A stretch of 64,000 bases of DNA, from NCBI RefSeq assembly GCF_000816085.1, contig NZ_CP008747.1, forward strand, positions 806,001 to 870,000, given 5' to 3'. A program made the translations under genes and the position numbers. Positions within the stretch are counted from its first letter, which is position 1. Every line of letters begins with the position of its first letter. Under the pieces are notes generated by a model, which had not been told where the DNA came from, searched no databases, and was given only the letters and a program-made list of their open reading frames with translations. This stretch comes from Staphylococcus hyicus. Lineage in GTDB: Bacteria; Bacillota; Bacilli; Staphylococcales; Staphylococcaceae. Shown piece after piece: positions 34,382 to 49,274 of the stretch.

Positions 34382-34735
34382 ATGAAACGTGGCGACGTTT
34401 ATTTAGCAGATTTATCGCCAGTACAAGGGTCGGAACAAGGGGGAGTCAGACCTGTCGTTATCATTCAAAATGATACTGGCAACAAGTATAGTCCAACTGT
34501 TATTGTTGCTGCAATTACTGGACGAATTAATAAAGCTAAAATTCCAACACATGTTGAAATTGAAAAACATAAGTATAAGCTCGATAAAGACTCTGTTATC
34601 TTATTAGAACAAATAAGGACAGTTGATAAGAAGAGGCTTAAAGAAAAGTTGACCTATCTTTCGGATAAAAAAATGAAAGAAGTAAACGCAGCACTTGGAA
34701 TTAGTCTAGGATTGCACATGAACCAACATAAATAG
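34382..34735 (+). CDS. mazF: MazF toxin, mRNA interferase
   Basis: The 117-residue protein is a ribosome-independent endoribonuclease; the S. aureus homologue cuts at UACAU. Key segments are [12 protein letters not shown]-like [43 protein letters not shown] and [11 protein letters not shown]. It is nearly identical in plan to S. aureus MazF, with a slightly shorter C-terminus. It follows mazE without a gap and precedes rsbU, the conserved mazEF-sigB arrangement. Confidence 0.95.
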   Translation: MKRGDVYLADLSPVQGSEQGGVRPVVIIQNDTGNKYSPTVIVAAITGRINKAKIPTHVEIEKHKYKLDKDSVILLEQIRTVDKKRLKEKLTYLSDKKMKEVNAALGISLGLHMNQHK

Positions 34736-34765
34736 GCTTTAGGATTTATTTTCCTAAAGCCTTTT
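34735..34765 (+). terminator. Terminator between mazF and rsbU
   Basis: GGCTTTAGGA (34735-34744) pairs perfectly with TCCTAAAGCC (34752-34761), followed by TTTT. The T-run is short, so partial read-through into rsbU is likely; the mazEF stop overlaps the hairpin. Confidence 0.75.
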
Positions 34766-34793
34766 ACCATGTGATAAAAGGGGGAAAGTCCAT

Positions 34794-35798
34794 TTGACGC
34801 ATCAAAACGAAGTGCGCTACTTTGATTTAGTAGATGCATTTACAAAAGATAAAAATAAAAGCCAAACACTTCAAACGGCACAGAGTTATGCGGACCATAT
34901 TACAGGGAAAGGTGTTACACCAGAAGATATTGTCCGAATGCATAAAAAATATGCGGAAGAACATCAACTCACACATGCGCAACTTGTAGATAGTATGGAT
35001 GTATTAGAAAAAGTGATATCAAGTTTTGGTTTCAATTATACAGATTATAAAAATTTAATTGATCGAATGGAAATTCATGATAAAGAATTAGATGTAGCAT
35101 CTCGCCTTCAACAGACGATGTTAAAAACAGAAATCCCTCAGTTTGATAGTATTCAGATTGGCGTGATATCTGTAGCAGCACAACGTGTGAGTGGGGATTA
35201 TTTTAACTTAATTGACCATAAAGACGGAACAATGAGTTTTGCTGTTGCTGACGTTATTGGAAAAGGTATCCCCGCTGCATTGGCGATGAGTATGATTAAA
35301 TTTGGTATGGATTCATATGGACATTCTCAGTTGCCAAATGATGGATTGAAACGATTGAATCGTGTAGTTGAAAAAAATGTTAACCAAAATATGTTCATTA
35401 CGATGTTTTATGGTTTATACGAAGAGATGAACCACATTTTATATTGTAGTTCAGCTGGACATGAACCAGGCTATATTTTTCGTGCAGAAAAAAATGAATT
35501 TGAAGAAATCGATGTGAGAGGTCGTATTTTAGGAGTGAGTTCACATATCCGATATGACCAAAAAGAAATAAAAATAAACATCAATGATTTAATCATTATA
35601 TTCACAGATGGTGTTACAGAAATTCGTCATGAAGATGGGGATTTTATTAATAAAGATAAACTTCTTGAATTTATTAAAGGCTATAAGGAATTACATCCTC
35701 AAGACATAGTTCAACTATTATATGAAAAGTTGTTGCGCCTACATAAAGAAGGCAAACGAGACGATTTAACAATATTAATTATTAAAAGAGTCAATTAA
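34794..35798 (+). CDS. rsbU: PP2C-type phosphatase RsbU
   Basis: RsbU dephosphorylates RsbV-P and so frees sigma B. The 334-residue protein has an N-terminal regulatory helical domain (about residues 1-115) and a C-terminal SpoIIE/PP2C domain with SGDYFNLIDH, FAVADVIGKGIPAAL, SSAGHEPGYI and FTDGVTEIRHEDGDF. The start is TTG 34794 with GGGGGAAAG upstream, as in S. aureus. It is intact, unlike the truncated rsbU of some laboratory strains. Confidence 0.95.
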   Translation: MTHQNEVRYFDLVDAFTKDKNKSQTLQTAQSYADHITGKGVTPEDIVRMHKKYAEEHQLTHAQLVDSMDVLEKVISSFGFNYTDYKNLIDRMEIHDKELDVASRLQQTMLKTEIPQFDSIQIGVISVAAQRVSGDYFNLIDHKDGTMSFAVADVIGKGIPAALAMSMIKFGMDSYGHSQLPNDGLKRLNRVVEKNVNQNMFITMFYGLYEEMNHILYCSSAGHEPGYIFRAEKNEFEEIDVRGRILGVSSHIRYDQKEIKININDLIIIFTDGVTEIRHEDGDFINKDKLLEFIKGYKELHPQDIVQLLYEKLLRLHKEGKRDDLTILIIKRVN

Positions 35799-35812
35799 TT
35801 TCTATAAATTTA

Positions 35813-35838
35813 GATTAAAGCAACATAGAAGTGGGTAA
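35813..35838 (+). promoter_or_regulatory. Sigma-B-type promoter before rsbV
   Basis: GATTAA (35813-35818) and GGGTAA (35833-35838) resemble the sigma-B consensus GTTTAA/GGGTAT with a 14-bp spacer. The rsbU-rsbV gap is where S. aureus has its autoregulatory sigma-B promoter. Confidence 0.62.
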
Positions 35839-35878
35839 AATCCCGTAGTAGAGTATATTTGTAGGAGTGTAAACAATA

Positions 35879-36205
35879 ATGAACCTTAATATAGAATCAC
35901 AAAAACACGAACAACATTATGATATCGCAGTGAGTGGAGAGCTGGATGTAGCAACTGTACCTGAATTAGAAAAAGTTTTAGTACCGATTAGACAAGCGGG
36001 CACGCATGACATTCATGTGAATTTAGAAAACCTATCTTATATGGATTCAACAGGTCTAGGTCTCTTTGTAGGCACATTAAAGTCTTTAAATCAAAATAAT
36101 AAAGAATTATATATTCTAGGTGTCAATGACCGTATTAAAAGATTATTTGAAATTACGGGATTAAATGACTTAATGCATGTGAATGAAGGGACGGAGGTCG
36201 AATAA
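35879..36205 (+). CDS. rsbV: Anti-sigma-B factor antagonist RsbV
   Basis: The 108-residue STAS-domain protein binds RsbW when unphosphorylated. The phosphorylatable serine is in the conserved [14 protein letters not shown] (residues about 53-66). AGGAGTGTAAAC precedes the ATG. It is separated by only 2 bp from rsbW, so translation is probably coupled. Confidence 0.96.
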   Translation: MNLNIESQKHEQHYDIAVSGELDVATVPELEKVLVPIRQAGTHDIHVNLENLSYMDSTGLGLFVGTLKSLNQNNKELYILGVNDRIKRLFEITGLNDLMHVNEGTEVE

Positions 36206-36207
36206 CT

Positions 36208-36687
36208 ATGCCACATAATAATGATTTTATTGAAATGAGACTTCCAGCATCAGCGGAATATGTGAGCTTGATTCGATTGACATTGTCAGGTGTTTTTACT
36301 CAAGCTGGTGCGTCATATGATGATATTGAGGATGCTAAAATTGCTGTGAGTGAAGCAGTTACTAATGCGGTTAAACATGCATATAAAGATAAAAAGGAAA
36401 AAGGCTATATCAATATTGGATTTGAAAAATGTGATACACATATTAAAATTATTGTGTCGGATCAAGGTGAAAGTTTTAATTATCAAGAGACGAAACAACA
36501 ACTTGGACCCTATAAAGAAAACGAAAACATCGATTTCTTACGTGAAGGCGGTTTAGGATTATTCTTAATTGAGTCGTTAATGGATGAAGTTACAGTAGAC
36601 AAAGAAACAGGTGTAACGATCAGTATGATTAAGTATATCAAAAAAGAGCAGGTGCGAAACAATGACGAAAGAGTCGAAATCAGCTAA
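36208..36687 (+). CDS. rsbW: Anti-sigma-B factor / serine kinase RsbW
   Basis: RsbW binds and inhibits sigma B, and phosphorylates RsbV. The 159-residue GHKL kinase has the N-box [11 protein letters not shown], the G1 box VSDQGESF and the G2-like [18 protein letters not shown]. Its 3' end overlaps sigB by 26 bp in another frame, a conserved coupling that keeps anti-sigma and sigma levels matched. Confidence 0.96.
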   Translation: MPHNNDFIEMRLPASAEYVSLIRLTLSGVFTQAGASYDDIEDAKIAVSEAVTNAVKHAYKDKKEKGYINIGFEKCDTHIKIIVSDQGESFNYQETKQQLGPYKENENIDFLREGGLGLFLIESLMDEVTVDKETGVTISMIKYIKKEQVRNNDERVEIS

Positions 36688-37432
36688 TTCTGTTTCACCT
36701 GAACAAATCAACGACTGGATTAAGCAACATCAAGAGCACCAAGATGAAGTTGCTCAAGAAAAACTTGTCATGCATTATGAAAAACTCATCGAATCTTTAG
36801 CATATAAGTATTCTAAAGGACAATCTCATCATGAAGATCTAGTACAAGTTGGTATGGTGGGACTGATTGGTGCAATCAATCGATTTGATTTATCATTTGA
36901 TCGTAAATTTGAAGCATTTTTAGTTCCTACAGTGATTGGTGAAATTAAAAGGTATTTACGTGACAAAACGTGGAGTGTACATGTACCACGGCGCATTAAA
37001 GAAATTGGTCCTAGAATTAAAAAAATCAACGATGAACTTACAAATGAACTTGAACGCTCACCTTCCATTTCTGAAATTGCTGAACGATTAGAAGTGACAG
37101 AAGAAGAGGTTTTAGAAGCTATGGAAATGGGACAAAGTTATAACGCATTAAGTGTCGACCATTCGATTGAAGCGGATAAAGATGGCTCAACTGTAACGTT
37201 GTTAGACATTATGGGGAGCCAAGATGATAATTATGACTTAACTGAAAAACGAATGATTTTAGAGCGTATTATTCCTATTCTTTCAGATCGAGAACGGGAA
37301 ATTATCCAATGTACATTTATAGATGGATTAAGTCAAAAAGAGACAGGGGAACGTATTGGTTTAAGCCAAATGCATGTCTCTAGACTTCAACGGACTGCTA
37401 TAAAAAAACTGCAAGAGGCAGCAATGAAATAA
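36662..37432 (+). CDS. sigB: RNA polymerase sigma factor SigB
   Basis: The 256-residue general stress sigma factor has region 2 ([19 protein letters not shown]...[26 protein letters not shown]), region 3 ([20 protein letters not shown]) and region 4 ([44 protein letters not shown], read in parts). It starts within rsbW with GCAGGTGCG as a likely ribosome-binding site, and a terminator follows about 110 bp after the stop. Confidence 0.97.
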   Translation: MTKESKSANSVSPEQINDWIKQHQEHQDEVAQEKLVMHYEKLIESLAYKYSKGQSHHEDLVQVGMVGLIGAINRFDLSFDRKFEAFLVPTVIGEIKRYLRDKTWSVHVPRRIKEIGPRIKKINDELTNELERSPSISEIAERLEVTEEEVLEAMEMGQSYNALSVDHSIEADKDGSTVTLLDIMGSQDDNYDLTEKRMILERIIPILSDREREIIQCTFIDGLSQKETGERIGLSQMHVSRLQRTAIKKLQEAAMK

Positions 37433-37541
37433 AATCGTTTAAATTTGAATTGATACATCATATCTCAATTTAAAGTTGAAGTAGTGATGGAATATTTTAA
37501 AATAAGAGTGAATTTCAAAATGGCGATTTACAGCGAACAAG

Positions 37542-37580
37542 AATGAGCTGAGGCAATGAGATGTCTCAGCTTATTCTATT
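37542..37580 (+). terminator. Terminator after sigB
   Basis: AATGAGCTGAGGCA (37542-37555) pairs with TGTCTCAGCTTATT (37562-37575) with two mismatched or wobble positions, then T-rich sequence. It is similar to the cshA terminator. Confidence 0.8.
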
Positions 37581-37656
37581 TTTACGAGCATCGTTATAAA
37601 TCTTTTAACAACAATGTTAAAATAGTACAGTAATTATAAAGAAAGTGGTGAACACC

Positions 37657-39807
37657 TTGGCAAATACATTGGTTCAAGCGATACATAATGAATATCAATT
37701 TTCTATAAAACAAATCGAAGCGGTGTTAAAGCTTTTAGAAGAAAAGAATACCGTTCCATTTATTGCACGTTATCGTAAAGAAATGACGGATGGTTTAGAT
37801 GAAGTAGAAATTAAAAAAATTGCAGATGAATTTCACTATATGCAAAATCTTCAAAAACGTAAAGATGAAGTCATACACAATATTGAACAACAAGGTTTGT
37901 TAACTGAGGGATTGAAACAGGACATTTTAAAACAAACTAAGCTCCAACGTGTTGAAGATTTATATCGTCCTTTTAAACAAAAGAAAAAAACGAGAGCCAC
38001 AGAAGCGAAACGAAAAGGACTCGCACCCTTAGCGGATTGGATTTATGCGCAAAATGAGACAACGCCTATTGAAAAAAAAGCACAAAATTATGTTAATGAA
38101 GAAGTTTTAACAATAGAAGAAGCAATTTTAGGAGCACAAGATATCATTGCAGAACACATCGCAGATCAACCTAAATATCGTCAACGTATTTTAAAAGATA
38201 CTTGCCATCATGGTATGATCGTTACTACAAAAAAGAAAAATGCAGATGATGTAAATGAAACGTATGCCATGTATTATGATTATTCGGAACCATTAAAGCG
38301 TTTAGCGAATCATAGAATTTTAGCAATGAATCGTGGAGAAAAAGAAAAAATATTATCGATTAAAATTGAAGTTGATAAAGCGTTATTGCTACAGTACATC
38401 AAACGCGCAGAAATAAAGGCAAATCATGCATTATCACACGTAGTGTTAAATGCAATTGATGATGCAATGAAACGTTTAATTTTTCCTTCGATAGAACGTG
38501 AAATTCGTACTGATTTAACGACACGTGCGGAAGAAAGTGCAATTGAAGTTTTTAGTAAAAACCTTAAACAATTATTATTACAACCACCTTTAAAACAAAA
38601 ACAAATTTTAGGTATTGACCCGGCTTATCGAACGGGATGTAAGCTTGCAGTAATAAGTCCTTTAGGTTCGTTTATTGCTAAATCTGTCATATACCCGCAC
38701 CCACCCGTATCTAAATTGAAAGAAGCAGAACGCCTGTTTTTAGATATAGTTAATACGTACAATATAGATTTAATTGCAATTGGTAATGGTACAGCGAGTC
38801 GAGAAACAGAACAGTTCGTTGCGAATATGATTCAAACACATGATTTAAATGTACAATATATTATTGTTAATGAAGCAGGCGCATCTGTGTATTCAGCATC
38901 AGATATTGCGAGACAAGAATTCCCAGATTTTCAAGTAGAAGAACGCAGTGCTGTTTCCATTGCGCGACGCGTTCAAGATCCATTAAGCGAACTCGTTAAA
39001 ATTGACCCGAAATCGATAGGTGTTGGACAATATCAACACGATGTGAATCAAAAGCAATTAGGAGAAGCGTTGGATTTTGTTGTTGAAACAGCAGTAAACC
39101 AAGTCGGTGTTAATGTGAATACAGCTTCAAGTACTTTATTACAACATGTAGCTGGATTATCTAAACCGATAGCAAATAATATCATTCAATATCGCGAAGA
39201 AAATGGGACAATCAAACATCATAAAGAAATAAAAAAAGTGAAACGTTTAGGAGCAAAAACATTTGAACAAAGTATAGGTTTCTTAAGGATTGTAGATGGG
39301 GATGAACCACTAGATAATACACCTATCCATCCAGAAAGTTATTCAGCTACTTATCAATTATTAGAAGAATTAAAGATTGATGTTACAACGCTTGGAAGCG
39401 CTGCGCATCTCGACACATTTAAAACGTTGGACATCCAAACTTATGCACATCAATTAAACATTGGCATACCAACTTTAGAAGATATTGTACAATCACTTAT
39501 GGCTCCGCATCGTGATCCACGTGACAAATATGAAACACCTCAATTAAAATCAGATGTGCTATCTATTGAAGATTTATCTAGAGGTATGAAATTAAATGGC
39601 ACAGTAAGAAATGTCGTTGATTTTGGTGCATTTATAGATGTAGGCGTAAAACAAGATGGCTTGGTTCATATTTCAAAGTTGGCAAAACGTTTTGTAAAAC
39701 ACCCCATGGATGTTGTAAGTGTCGGTGATATTGTAGAAGTGTGGGTAGATGGGATTGATCAACATAAAGGAAAAGTCTCATTAACAATGATTGATCCAAA
39801 TGGATAA
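37657..39807 (+). CDS. tex: Tex/YhgF family RNA-binding transcription accessory protein
   Basis: The 716-residue multidomain protein binds nucleic acid and is related to eukaryotic Spt6. In order it has the Tex N-terminal domain, a YqgF nuclease-like fold (KQILGIDPAYRTGCKLAVI near residue 320), helix-hairpin-helix motifs (about 490-560) and a C-terminal S1 domain (MKLNGTVRNVVDFGAFIDVGVKQDGLVH, around 645-690, split). The start is TTG 37657, preceded by AAAGTGGTG and matching the S. aureus length; GTG 37645 lies in that site. Confidence 0.93.
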   Translation: MANTLVQAIHNEYQFSIKQIEAVLKLLEEKNTVPFIARYRKEMTDGLDEVEIKKIADEFHYMQNLQKRKDEVIHNIEQQGLLTEGLKQDILKQTKLQRVEDLYRPFKQKKKTRATEAKRKGLAPLADWIYAQNETTPIEKKAQNYVNEEVLTIEEAILGAQDIIAEHIADQPKYRQRILKDTCHHGMIVTTKKKNADDVNETYAMYYDYSEPLKRLANHRILAMNRGEKEKILSIKIEVDKALLLQYIKRAEIKANHALSHVVLNAIDDAMKRLIFPSIEREIRTDLTTRAEESAIEVFSKNLKQLLLQPPLKQKQILGIDPAYRTGCKLAVISPLGSFIAKSVIYPHPPVSKLKEAERLFLDIVNTYNIDLIAIGNGTASRETEQFVANMIQTHDLNVQYIIVNEAGASVYSASDIARQEFPDFQVEERSAVSIARRVQDPLSELVKIDPKSIGVGQYQHDVNQKQLGEALDFVVETAVNQVGVNVNTASSTLLQHVAGLSKPIANNIIQYREENGTIKHHKEIKKVKRLGAKTFEQSIGFLRIVDGDEPLDNTPIHPESYSATYQLLEELKIDVTTLGSAAHLDTFKTLDIQTYAHQLNIGIPTLEDIVQSLMAPHRDPRDKYETPQLKSDVLSIEDLSRGMKLNGTVRNVVDFGAFIDVGVKQDGLVHISKLAKRFVKHPMDVVSVGDIVEVWVDGIDQHKGKVSLTMIDPNG

Positions 39808-40252
39808 CCAATATTTGCAAGTGCGTGCAGAATATATTGCTAAAAAATATTTTGGGCGTTCGTTTCGTCATCAAATTTATTTTAATGAACGATTGCGCAC
39901 AACAGGTGGCCGCTATCTACTAAACACACATCACATTGAAATCAATCCTAAACAATATGAACATTTTGGAGAAAAAGCCATTGATAACATTATTAAACAT
40001 GAGCTTTGCCATTATTTCTTACATTTAGATGGTAAAGGGTATCAACATAAAGATGCAGATTTTAAATTGTTAAGTCAACAGGTATGTGCGCCAAGGTACT
40101 GTACACCAACACTTTCATATCGCCAGCGCGCGAATTATGAATATACATGTATAAAGTGTCATCAAAAGTTTCTTCGGATTCGCAAGGTGAATATTAAAAA
40201 AATGAGATGTGGTCAATGTGGCGGTGAATTAAAAATGATTTCTCGCTTATAA
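39800..40252 (+). CDS. SprT-like zinc metalloprotease-fold protein
   Basis: The 150-residue protein has the zincin motif HELCHYFLHLDG (about residues 68-79) and a C-terminal zinc ribbon with CIKCHQKF and CGQCGG pairs, both typical of the SprT-like family. The bacterial role is unknown. ATG 39800 overlaps the tex stop by 8 bp, so translation may be coupled; an in-frame TTG at 39791 is possible but adds only three residues. Confidence 0.88.
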   Translation: MDNQYLQVRAEYIAKKYFGRSFRHQIYFNERLRTTGGRYLLNTHHIEINPKQYEHFGEKAIDNIIKHELCHYFLHLDGKGYQHKDADFKLLSQQVCAPRYCTPTLSYRQRANYEYTCIKCHQKFLRIRKVNIKKMRCGQCGGELKMISRL

Positions 40253-40284
40253 TAAAGTAAGGTTGTTATCTTATAAATATGATT

Positions 40285-40327
40285 AAAAGGATAAAGATTC
40301 TATTAAAGACGAATTTTTATCCTTTTT
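40285..40327 (+). terminator. Terminator after the sprT-like gene
   Basis: AAAAGGATAAA (40285-40295) pairs with TTTATCCTTTT (40316-40326), an 11-bp stem followed by T. Confidence 0.75.
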
Positions 40328-40343
40328 CACATTGGAAATAATA

Positions 40344-40372
40344 TTGACTTTAAATGCTATGCTACGTATAAT
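40344..40372 (+). promoter_or_regulatory. rRNA operon promoter P1
   Basis: TTGACT (40344-40349) and TATAAT (40367-40372), with a 17-bp spacer, form a near-perfect promoter about 200 bp before tRNA-Leu. Confidence 0.85.
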
Positions 40373-40416
40373 AATACAGGTCGTCACATAAATTGCAATT
40401 AATTATAAAAAGAGTA

Positions 40417-40445
40417 TTGACTTAAGGACGAAAATGATTTATGCT
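40417..40445 (+). promoter_or_regulatory. rRNA operon promoter P2
   Basis: TTGACT (40417-40422) with TATGCT (40440-40445) at 17 bp. The -35 is identical to P1; the -10 is weaker. Confidence 0.65.
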
Positions 40446-40506
40446 TTAATACGTTGCAAAAAAGTTAATCGTGTTTTACGAATGTTAAAAATTTGTTAAA
40501 AAAGTG

Positions 40507-40535
40507 TTGACTTTAGCTAATGAGGATAGTAAAAT
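40507..40535 (+). promoter_or_regulatory. rRNA operon promoter P3
   Basis: TTGACT (40507-40512) and TAAAAT (40530-40535) are 17 bp apart. It is the closest promoter to the mature tRNA, about 30 bp upstream. Confidence 0.78.
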
Positions 40536-40569
40536 AAATCTTGTCGAAAAAATCAAAGATTTTTACCGA

Positions 40570-40652
<83 letters not shown>

Positions 40653-40669
40653 TCAACCTAAAATTATTT

Positions 40670-40743
40670 GCGGGTGTAGTTTAATGGCAAAACCTCAGCC
40701 TTCCAAGCTGATGTTGTGGGTTCGATTCCCATCACCCGCTCCA
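40670..40743 (+). tRNA. tRNA-Gly (TCC)
   Basis: The acceptor GCGGGTG pairs with CACCCGC (40733-40739), the T-arm has GGTTCGATTCC, and the anticodon loop CTTCCAA gives TCC. The CCA end (40741-40743) is encoded. It follows tRNA-Leu by 17 bp and precedes 16S by about 127 bp. Confidence 0.96.
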
Positions 40744-40870
40744 TTATTAATCATGAACATTGAAAACTGAATGACAATATGTCAACGTTAATTCCAATAA
40801 TTTTGAGTACGTAACGTACTTTCAAGAGTGATTGGCTTAACCAATCAACGAGCTATATCAAGCTTACTTC

Positions 40871-45728
<4,858 letters not shown>

Positions 45729-45881
45729 AATTTAGTTCATAAGGTGATGCTTGTGAAACAATACTTACTATCTAGTTTTGAATGTATAATCATTCATTTT
45801 ACGAAGTGACATGTTCGAATACGAACGTTTAACACACCGTATTTTACGAAGTGAAAACGTTTGACACGAAGTAAAACATTG

Positions 45882-45996
45882 TTTGGTGACAATAGCAAAG
45901 AGGCCACACCTGTTCCCATGCCGAACACAGAAGTTAAGCTCTTTAGCGCCGATGGTAGTCGGACTTACGTTCCGCGAGAGTAGGACGTTGCCAAGC
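45882..45996 (+). rRNA. 5S ribosomal RNA
   Basis: About 115 bases, ending GTTGCCAAGC. TTTGGTG at the 5' end pairs with the 3' CGTTGCCAAGC arm, and CCATGCCGAACACAGAAGTTAAGC is the conserved core. It differs at several positions from S. aureus 5S. Confidence 0.96.
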
Positions 45997-46001
45997 AAAT
46001 G

Positions 46002-46034
46002 AACCCCAAGTACAATATGTGCTTGGGGTTTTTT
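46002..46034 (+). terminator. Terminator of the rRNA operon, convergent with ilvA
   Basis: AACCCCAAGTAC (46002-46013) pairs with GTGCTTGGGGTT (46019-46030), followed by T. Since ilvA ends just beyond (46044, minus strand), the hairpin probably terminates both transcripts. Confidence 0.92.
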
Positions 46035-46043
46035 GTATTCCTA

Positions 46044-47312
46044 TTAAATAAGCAATGAATAGAGCATTTTGTTTTCGTTGATATACATATTCTTCGGATC
46101 AAAGCGATGTATGCGGTGTTTCAATGTTTCTAAATCTTCATGATTTTTTAATTGTATGCCAATAATTACTGTTCCTGTATTTTGTGATGCTTTTTTAAGA
46201 TATTCAAACTTAGTAATGTCATCATTTGGTCCTAAGACGTGATTGACAAATTGTTTTAATGCACCTGGTCGTTGAGGAAAATTTAAAATAAAATAGTGTT
46301 TCATTTCTTCGTAAAGTAATGAACGTTCTTCGATTTCTTTCATACGATTGATATCATTATTACCACCACTAATAATACATACGACAGTTTTATCTTTGAT
46401 TTGTGATTGATAGTGCTCTAATGCACTAACGCTAAGCGCGCCTGCAGGTTCAGCTACGATTGCTTGTTTAGAATACATATCTAAAATTGTTGAACAAACT
46501 GCCCCTTCATCAACCTGTATGTAGTCATCAATCATAGTTTTGCAAATATTGAACGTTAAATTGCCTACAGTAGCAACGGATGCGCCATCTACAAATTTGT
46601 CGATATTTTCAAGACTAATGATGCGATTTTGTGATACGGACTGAAACATACTGCTTGCGCCAAGTGGTTCTACACCAATGCATTGTGTAAAAGGTGAATG
46701 TGATTTGAAATATGTTGAAACACCTGACATTAATCCACCACCGCCAATGGCACCAAATACATAATCAAATTGTATTTGAGCATCATTGGCTTGTGTCAAA
46801 ATTTCTTTTGCCACTGTTCCTTGACCAGCAATCGTATACATGTTATCAAAAGGGTCGATAAAGGTCATTTGATGATTTTTAGTGTATATTAATGCTTCTT
46901 TTAAGCAATCATCAAATGTATCTCCAATCAATTTAATTTCAACATTGGCATCCCCAAAAAATTTGACTTGATTGATTTTTTGATTTGGTGTCGTCACAGG
47001 CATAAATATTACTGCATTTAAATTAAGTTGGCGTGCAGTATACGCAACACCTTGCGCATGATTACCTGCGCTTGCACATGTAATACCTTGTGATTTTTGT
47101 TCGGATGATAATACGGATATCGCATTATAGGCACCACGCAATTTAAATGAACGCACCCACTGTAGGTCTTCTCGTTTTAAATAGACATGGCATTGATATT
47201 TTAAAGATAAATAATGATCATATTCAAGAGGGGTCGTTTTAACGGTCTCTTTTAACCGTAAATATGCATCATCAATTTCATTAATATTTAATGTTGGTGT
47301 TGTGACAGTCAT
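46044..47312 (-). CDS. ilvA: Threonine dehydratase, biosynthetic
   Basis: IlvA deaminates threonine to 2-oxobutanoate, the first isoleucine step. The 422-residue PLP enzyme has [13 protein letters not shown] with the Schiff-base lysine, [11 protein letters not shown] and [10 protein letters not shown], then a C-terminal ACT-like regulatory region ([18 protein letters not shown]). ATG 47312 is preceded by AAAGGAGTGAACAGA; the GTG at 47321 abuts that ribosome-binding site. It is the last gene of the operon. Confidence 0.95.
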   Translation of the reverse strand: MTVTTPTLNINEIDDAYLRLKETVKTTPLEYDHYLSLKYQCHVYLKREDLQWVRSFKLRGAYNAISVLSSEQKSQGITCASAGNHAQGVAYTARQLNLNAVIFMPVTTPNQKINQVKFFGDANVEIKLIGDTFDDCLKEALIYTKNHQMTFIDPFDNMYTIAGQGTVAKEILTQANDAQIQFDYVFGAIGGGGLMSGVSTYFKSHSPFTQCIGVEPLGASSMFQSVSQNRIISLENIDKFVDGASVATVGNLTFNICKTMIDDYIQVDEGAVCSTILDMYSKQAIVAEPAGALSVSALEHYQSQIKDKTVVCIISGGNNDINRMKEIEERSLLYEEMKHYFILNFPQRPGALKQFVNHVLGPNDDITKFEYLKKASQNTGTVIIGIQLKNHEDLETLKHRIHRFDPKNMYINENKMLYSLLI

Positions 47313-47317
47313 TCTGT

Positions 47318-47899
47318 TCACTCCTTTAATTTACCGCGTTCATAAGCTTCTATTTCTTTTTCAAAAGCGAGTGTCATCCCTATATCGTCTAAACCATTGA
47401 TAAATTTGTGTTTCCATCTTTCTTCAATGTCAAAAGTGACGATATCATCTTTGACAATAATTCGTTGCCTTGGAAGATCAATTGTGATTTTTTTTGCAGC
47501 AACTATTTTTTGCCTTGTATCATCGTCAAGGCGTATAGGTAACAAGGCATTTTTAGTGCAATTCATATAAAATATGTCACTGAAGCTTTTAGCAATGATG
47601 ACTTGAAAACCATAATCTTTTAGCGCCCAAGCAGCGTGTTCACGACTTGAGCCACACCCAAAATTATCTCCTGTAACGAGAATCGTTGCCTTATTGTATG
47701 GAGCTTGATTTAAGATGAATTCCGGATTATCTTGGCCATTCTTTAAATAACGCCATTCATCAAAGAGAAAGGGGCCAAATCCACTTTTTGAGATTCGTTT
47801 CAGATGTACTTTTGGTATGATTTGATCCGTATCAATATTATCGTGAAATAAAGGAACGACAGTGCCTGTATAAGTGGTAAAGGGTTTAATCTTCATCAT
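47318..47899 (-). CDS. leuD: 3-isopropylmalate dehydratase, small subunit
   Basis: The 193-residue subunit pairs with LeuC in isomerising 2- to 3-isopropylmalate for leucine synthesis. It has [16 protein letters not shown] and the [21 protein letters not shown] swivel-domain motif. The start overlaps the leuC stop (ATGATG; either ATG could be used, 47899 or 47896). Confidence 0.95.
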   Translation of the reverse strand: MMKIKPFTTYTGTVVPLFHDNIDTDQIIPKVHLKRISKSGFGPFLFDEWRYLKNGQDNPEFILNQAPYNKATILVTGDNFGCGSSREHAAWALKDYGFQVIIAKSFSDIFYMNCTKNALLPIRLDDDTRQKIVAAKKITIDLPRQRIIVKDDIVTFDIEERWKHKFINGLDDIGMTLAFEKEIEAYERGKLKE

Positions 47900-49272
47900 A
47901 ATGTTTTCGCCACCTTTCTTACGTCAATAAAATGACCATGAATCGCTGCGACAGCTGCCATTGCAGGGGATACGAGGTGTGTTCGAGCCCCTTTACCTTG
48001 TCGACCTTCAAAATTACGATTACTCGTTGAGGCACAATGAACGCCATCAGGAACTTGGTCTGGATTCATACCTAGGCACATACTACATCCTGGTTCACGC
48101 CATTCAAAACCTGCTTCAATAAAAATACGATCTAATCCCATTGTTTCAGCTTCTTTTTTTACTTGTCTTGATCCTGGAACGACGATGGCTGTGATATTAG
48201 GGTGAACCTTTTGATTTTTAATGTATCGACTCGCTTCTATGAGATCAGATAAGCGGGCATTTGTACATGAACCTAAAAAGACATAACCTAGCGGAATATC
48301 TGAGGCACGTTGACCAGGCTTTAATCCCATGTAGCGATAAGCGCGCTCATCATTGATGTTTTTTATATCTGGAAACGCCGCTCCGACACTGACACCCATT
48401 TCAGGACTCGTTCCCCAAGTCACTTGAGGTTCTAAATGTGATACATCCATTTTAATGACTTTATCAAAAGAGGCATTTTCGTCACTATATAATGTTTGCC
48501 AGTGACTTAATTTTTTATCAAAATTTTCAACAAAGCGACGTCCTTTTAAATAGTCAAATGTGGTCGAATCGGGTTGAATCACACCATATTTAGCACCTGC
48601 TTCGATTGCCATATTACATAACGTCATTCTGCCTTCCATAGATAAGGACTTTACGGTGTTGCCAGTAAACTCTATAGCATACCCTGTACCAAAATCAACA
48701 CCGTACTGATTAATTAAATAAAGGATAATGTCCTTCGCATAGACGCCTTTAGGTAACGAACCAGTGATTTCAATTTTTAAATTTTTGGGTTTAATTTGCC
48801 ATAACGTTTGTGTCGCAAATACATGTTCTACTTCACTTGTGCCTATGCCAAAGGCAATTGCACCAAATGCGCCGTGTGTGGCCGTATGTGAATCTCCACA
48901 TACAATTGTTTTTCCTGGTTGTGTCAAACCTAGCTCAGGCCCAACCATATGAACGATACCTTGTTCTTGTGAACCCATATCAAATAAAGTCACATCGAAA
49001 TCTTTACAATTTTGTTGAAGTGCTTGTATTTGGTTTAGTGCGACATCGTCTTGAATATTATAAATATCTATTGTTGGTACGTTGTGGTCTAAAGTAGCAT
49101 ATGTCAAATCAGGACGGCGTAAGGACCTATTTTGAATACGTAATCCTTCAAAAGCTTGCGGTGAAGTGACTTCGTGAATAAGGTGTAAATCAATATATAG
49201 TAGTTGTGGCTCACCGGCATCACCTGTAATGACATGATGATGCCAAATTTTATCAAACAGTGTTTGTCCCAT
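47896..49272 (-). CDS. leuC: 3-isopropylmalate dehydratase, large subunit
   Basis: The 458-residue aconitase-family subunit binds a 4Fe-4S cluster with cysteines in [12 protein letters not shown] and [39 protein letters not shown] is the substrate and cluster region (read in parts). AAGGAGGCGTAATT precedes the ATG. It lies 2 bp after leuB and overlaps leuD by 4 bp. Confidence 0.96.
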   Translation of the reverse strand: MGQTLFDKIWHHHVITGDAGEPQLLYIDLHLIHEVTSPQAFEGLRIQNRSLRRPDLTYATLDHNVPTIDIYNIQDDVALNQIQALQQNCKDFDVTLFDMGSQEQGIVHMVGPELGLTQPGKTIVCGDSHTATHGAFGAIAFGIGTSEVEHVFATQTLWQIKPKNLKIEITGSLPKGVYAKDIILYLINQYGVDFGTGYAIEFTGNTVKSLSMEGRMTLCNMAIEAGAKYGVIQPDSTTFDYLKGRRFVENFDKKLSHWQTLYSDENASFDKVIKMDVSHLEPQVTWGTSPEMGVSVGAAFPDIKNINDERAYRYMGLKPGQRASDIPLGYVFLGSCTNARLSDLIEASRYIKNQKVHPNITAIVVPGSRQVKKEAETMGLDRIFIEAGFEWREPGCSMCLGMNPDQVPDGVHCASTSNRNFEGRQGKGARTHLVSPAMAAVAAIHGHFIDVRKVAKTL

Positions 49273-49274
49273 AA

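Larger units (their letters stand above)
40253..40569. other. Promoter region of the tRNA-rRNA operon
   Basis: No ORF is credible in these 317 bp. The interval contains the sprT terminator and then three tandem sigma-A promoters listed separately. Confidence 0.8.

Noticed and set aside
29806-37580. The related hairpins at 29806 and 37542 as a mobile repeat family
   Set aside because: They are two GGCTGAGAC/GTCTCAGCC-type terminators after unrelated genes; such terminators are common in staphylococci and there is no evidence of mobility.
48810-49097. 95-codon plus-strand frame inside leuC
   Set aside because: It is a shadow of leuC on the other strand with no start signal.
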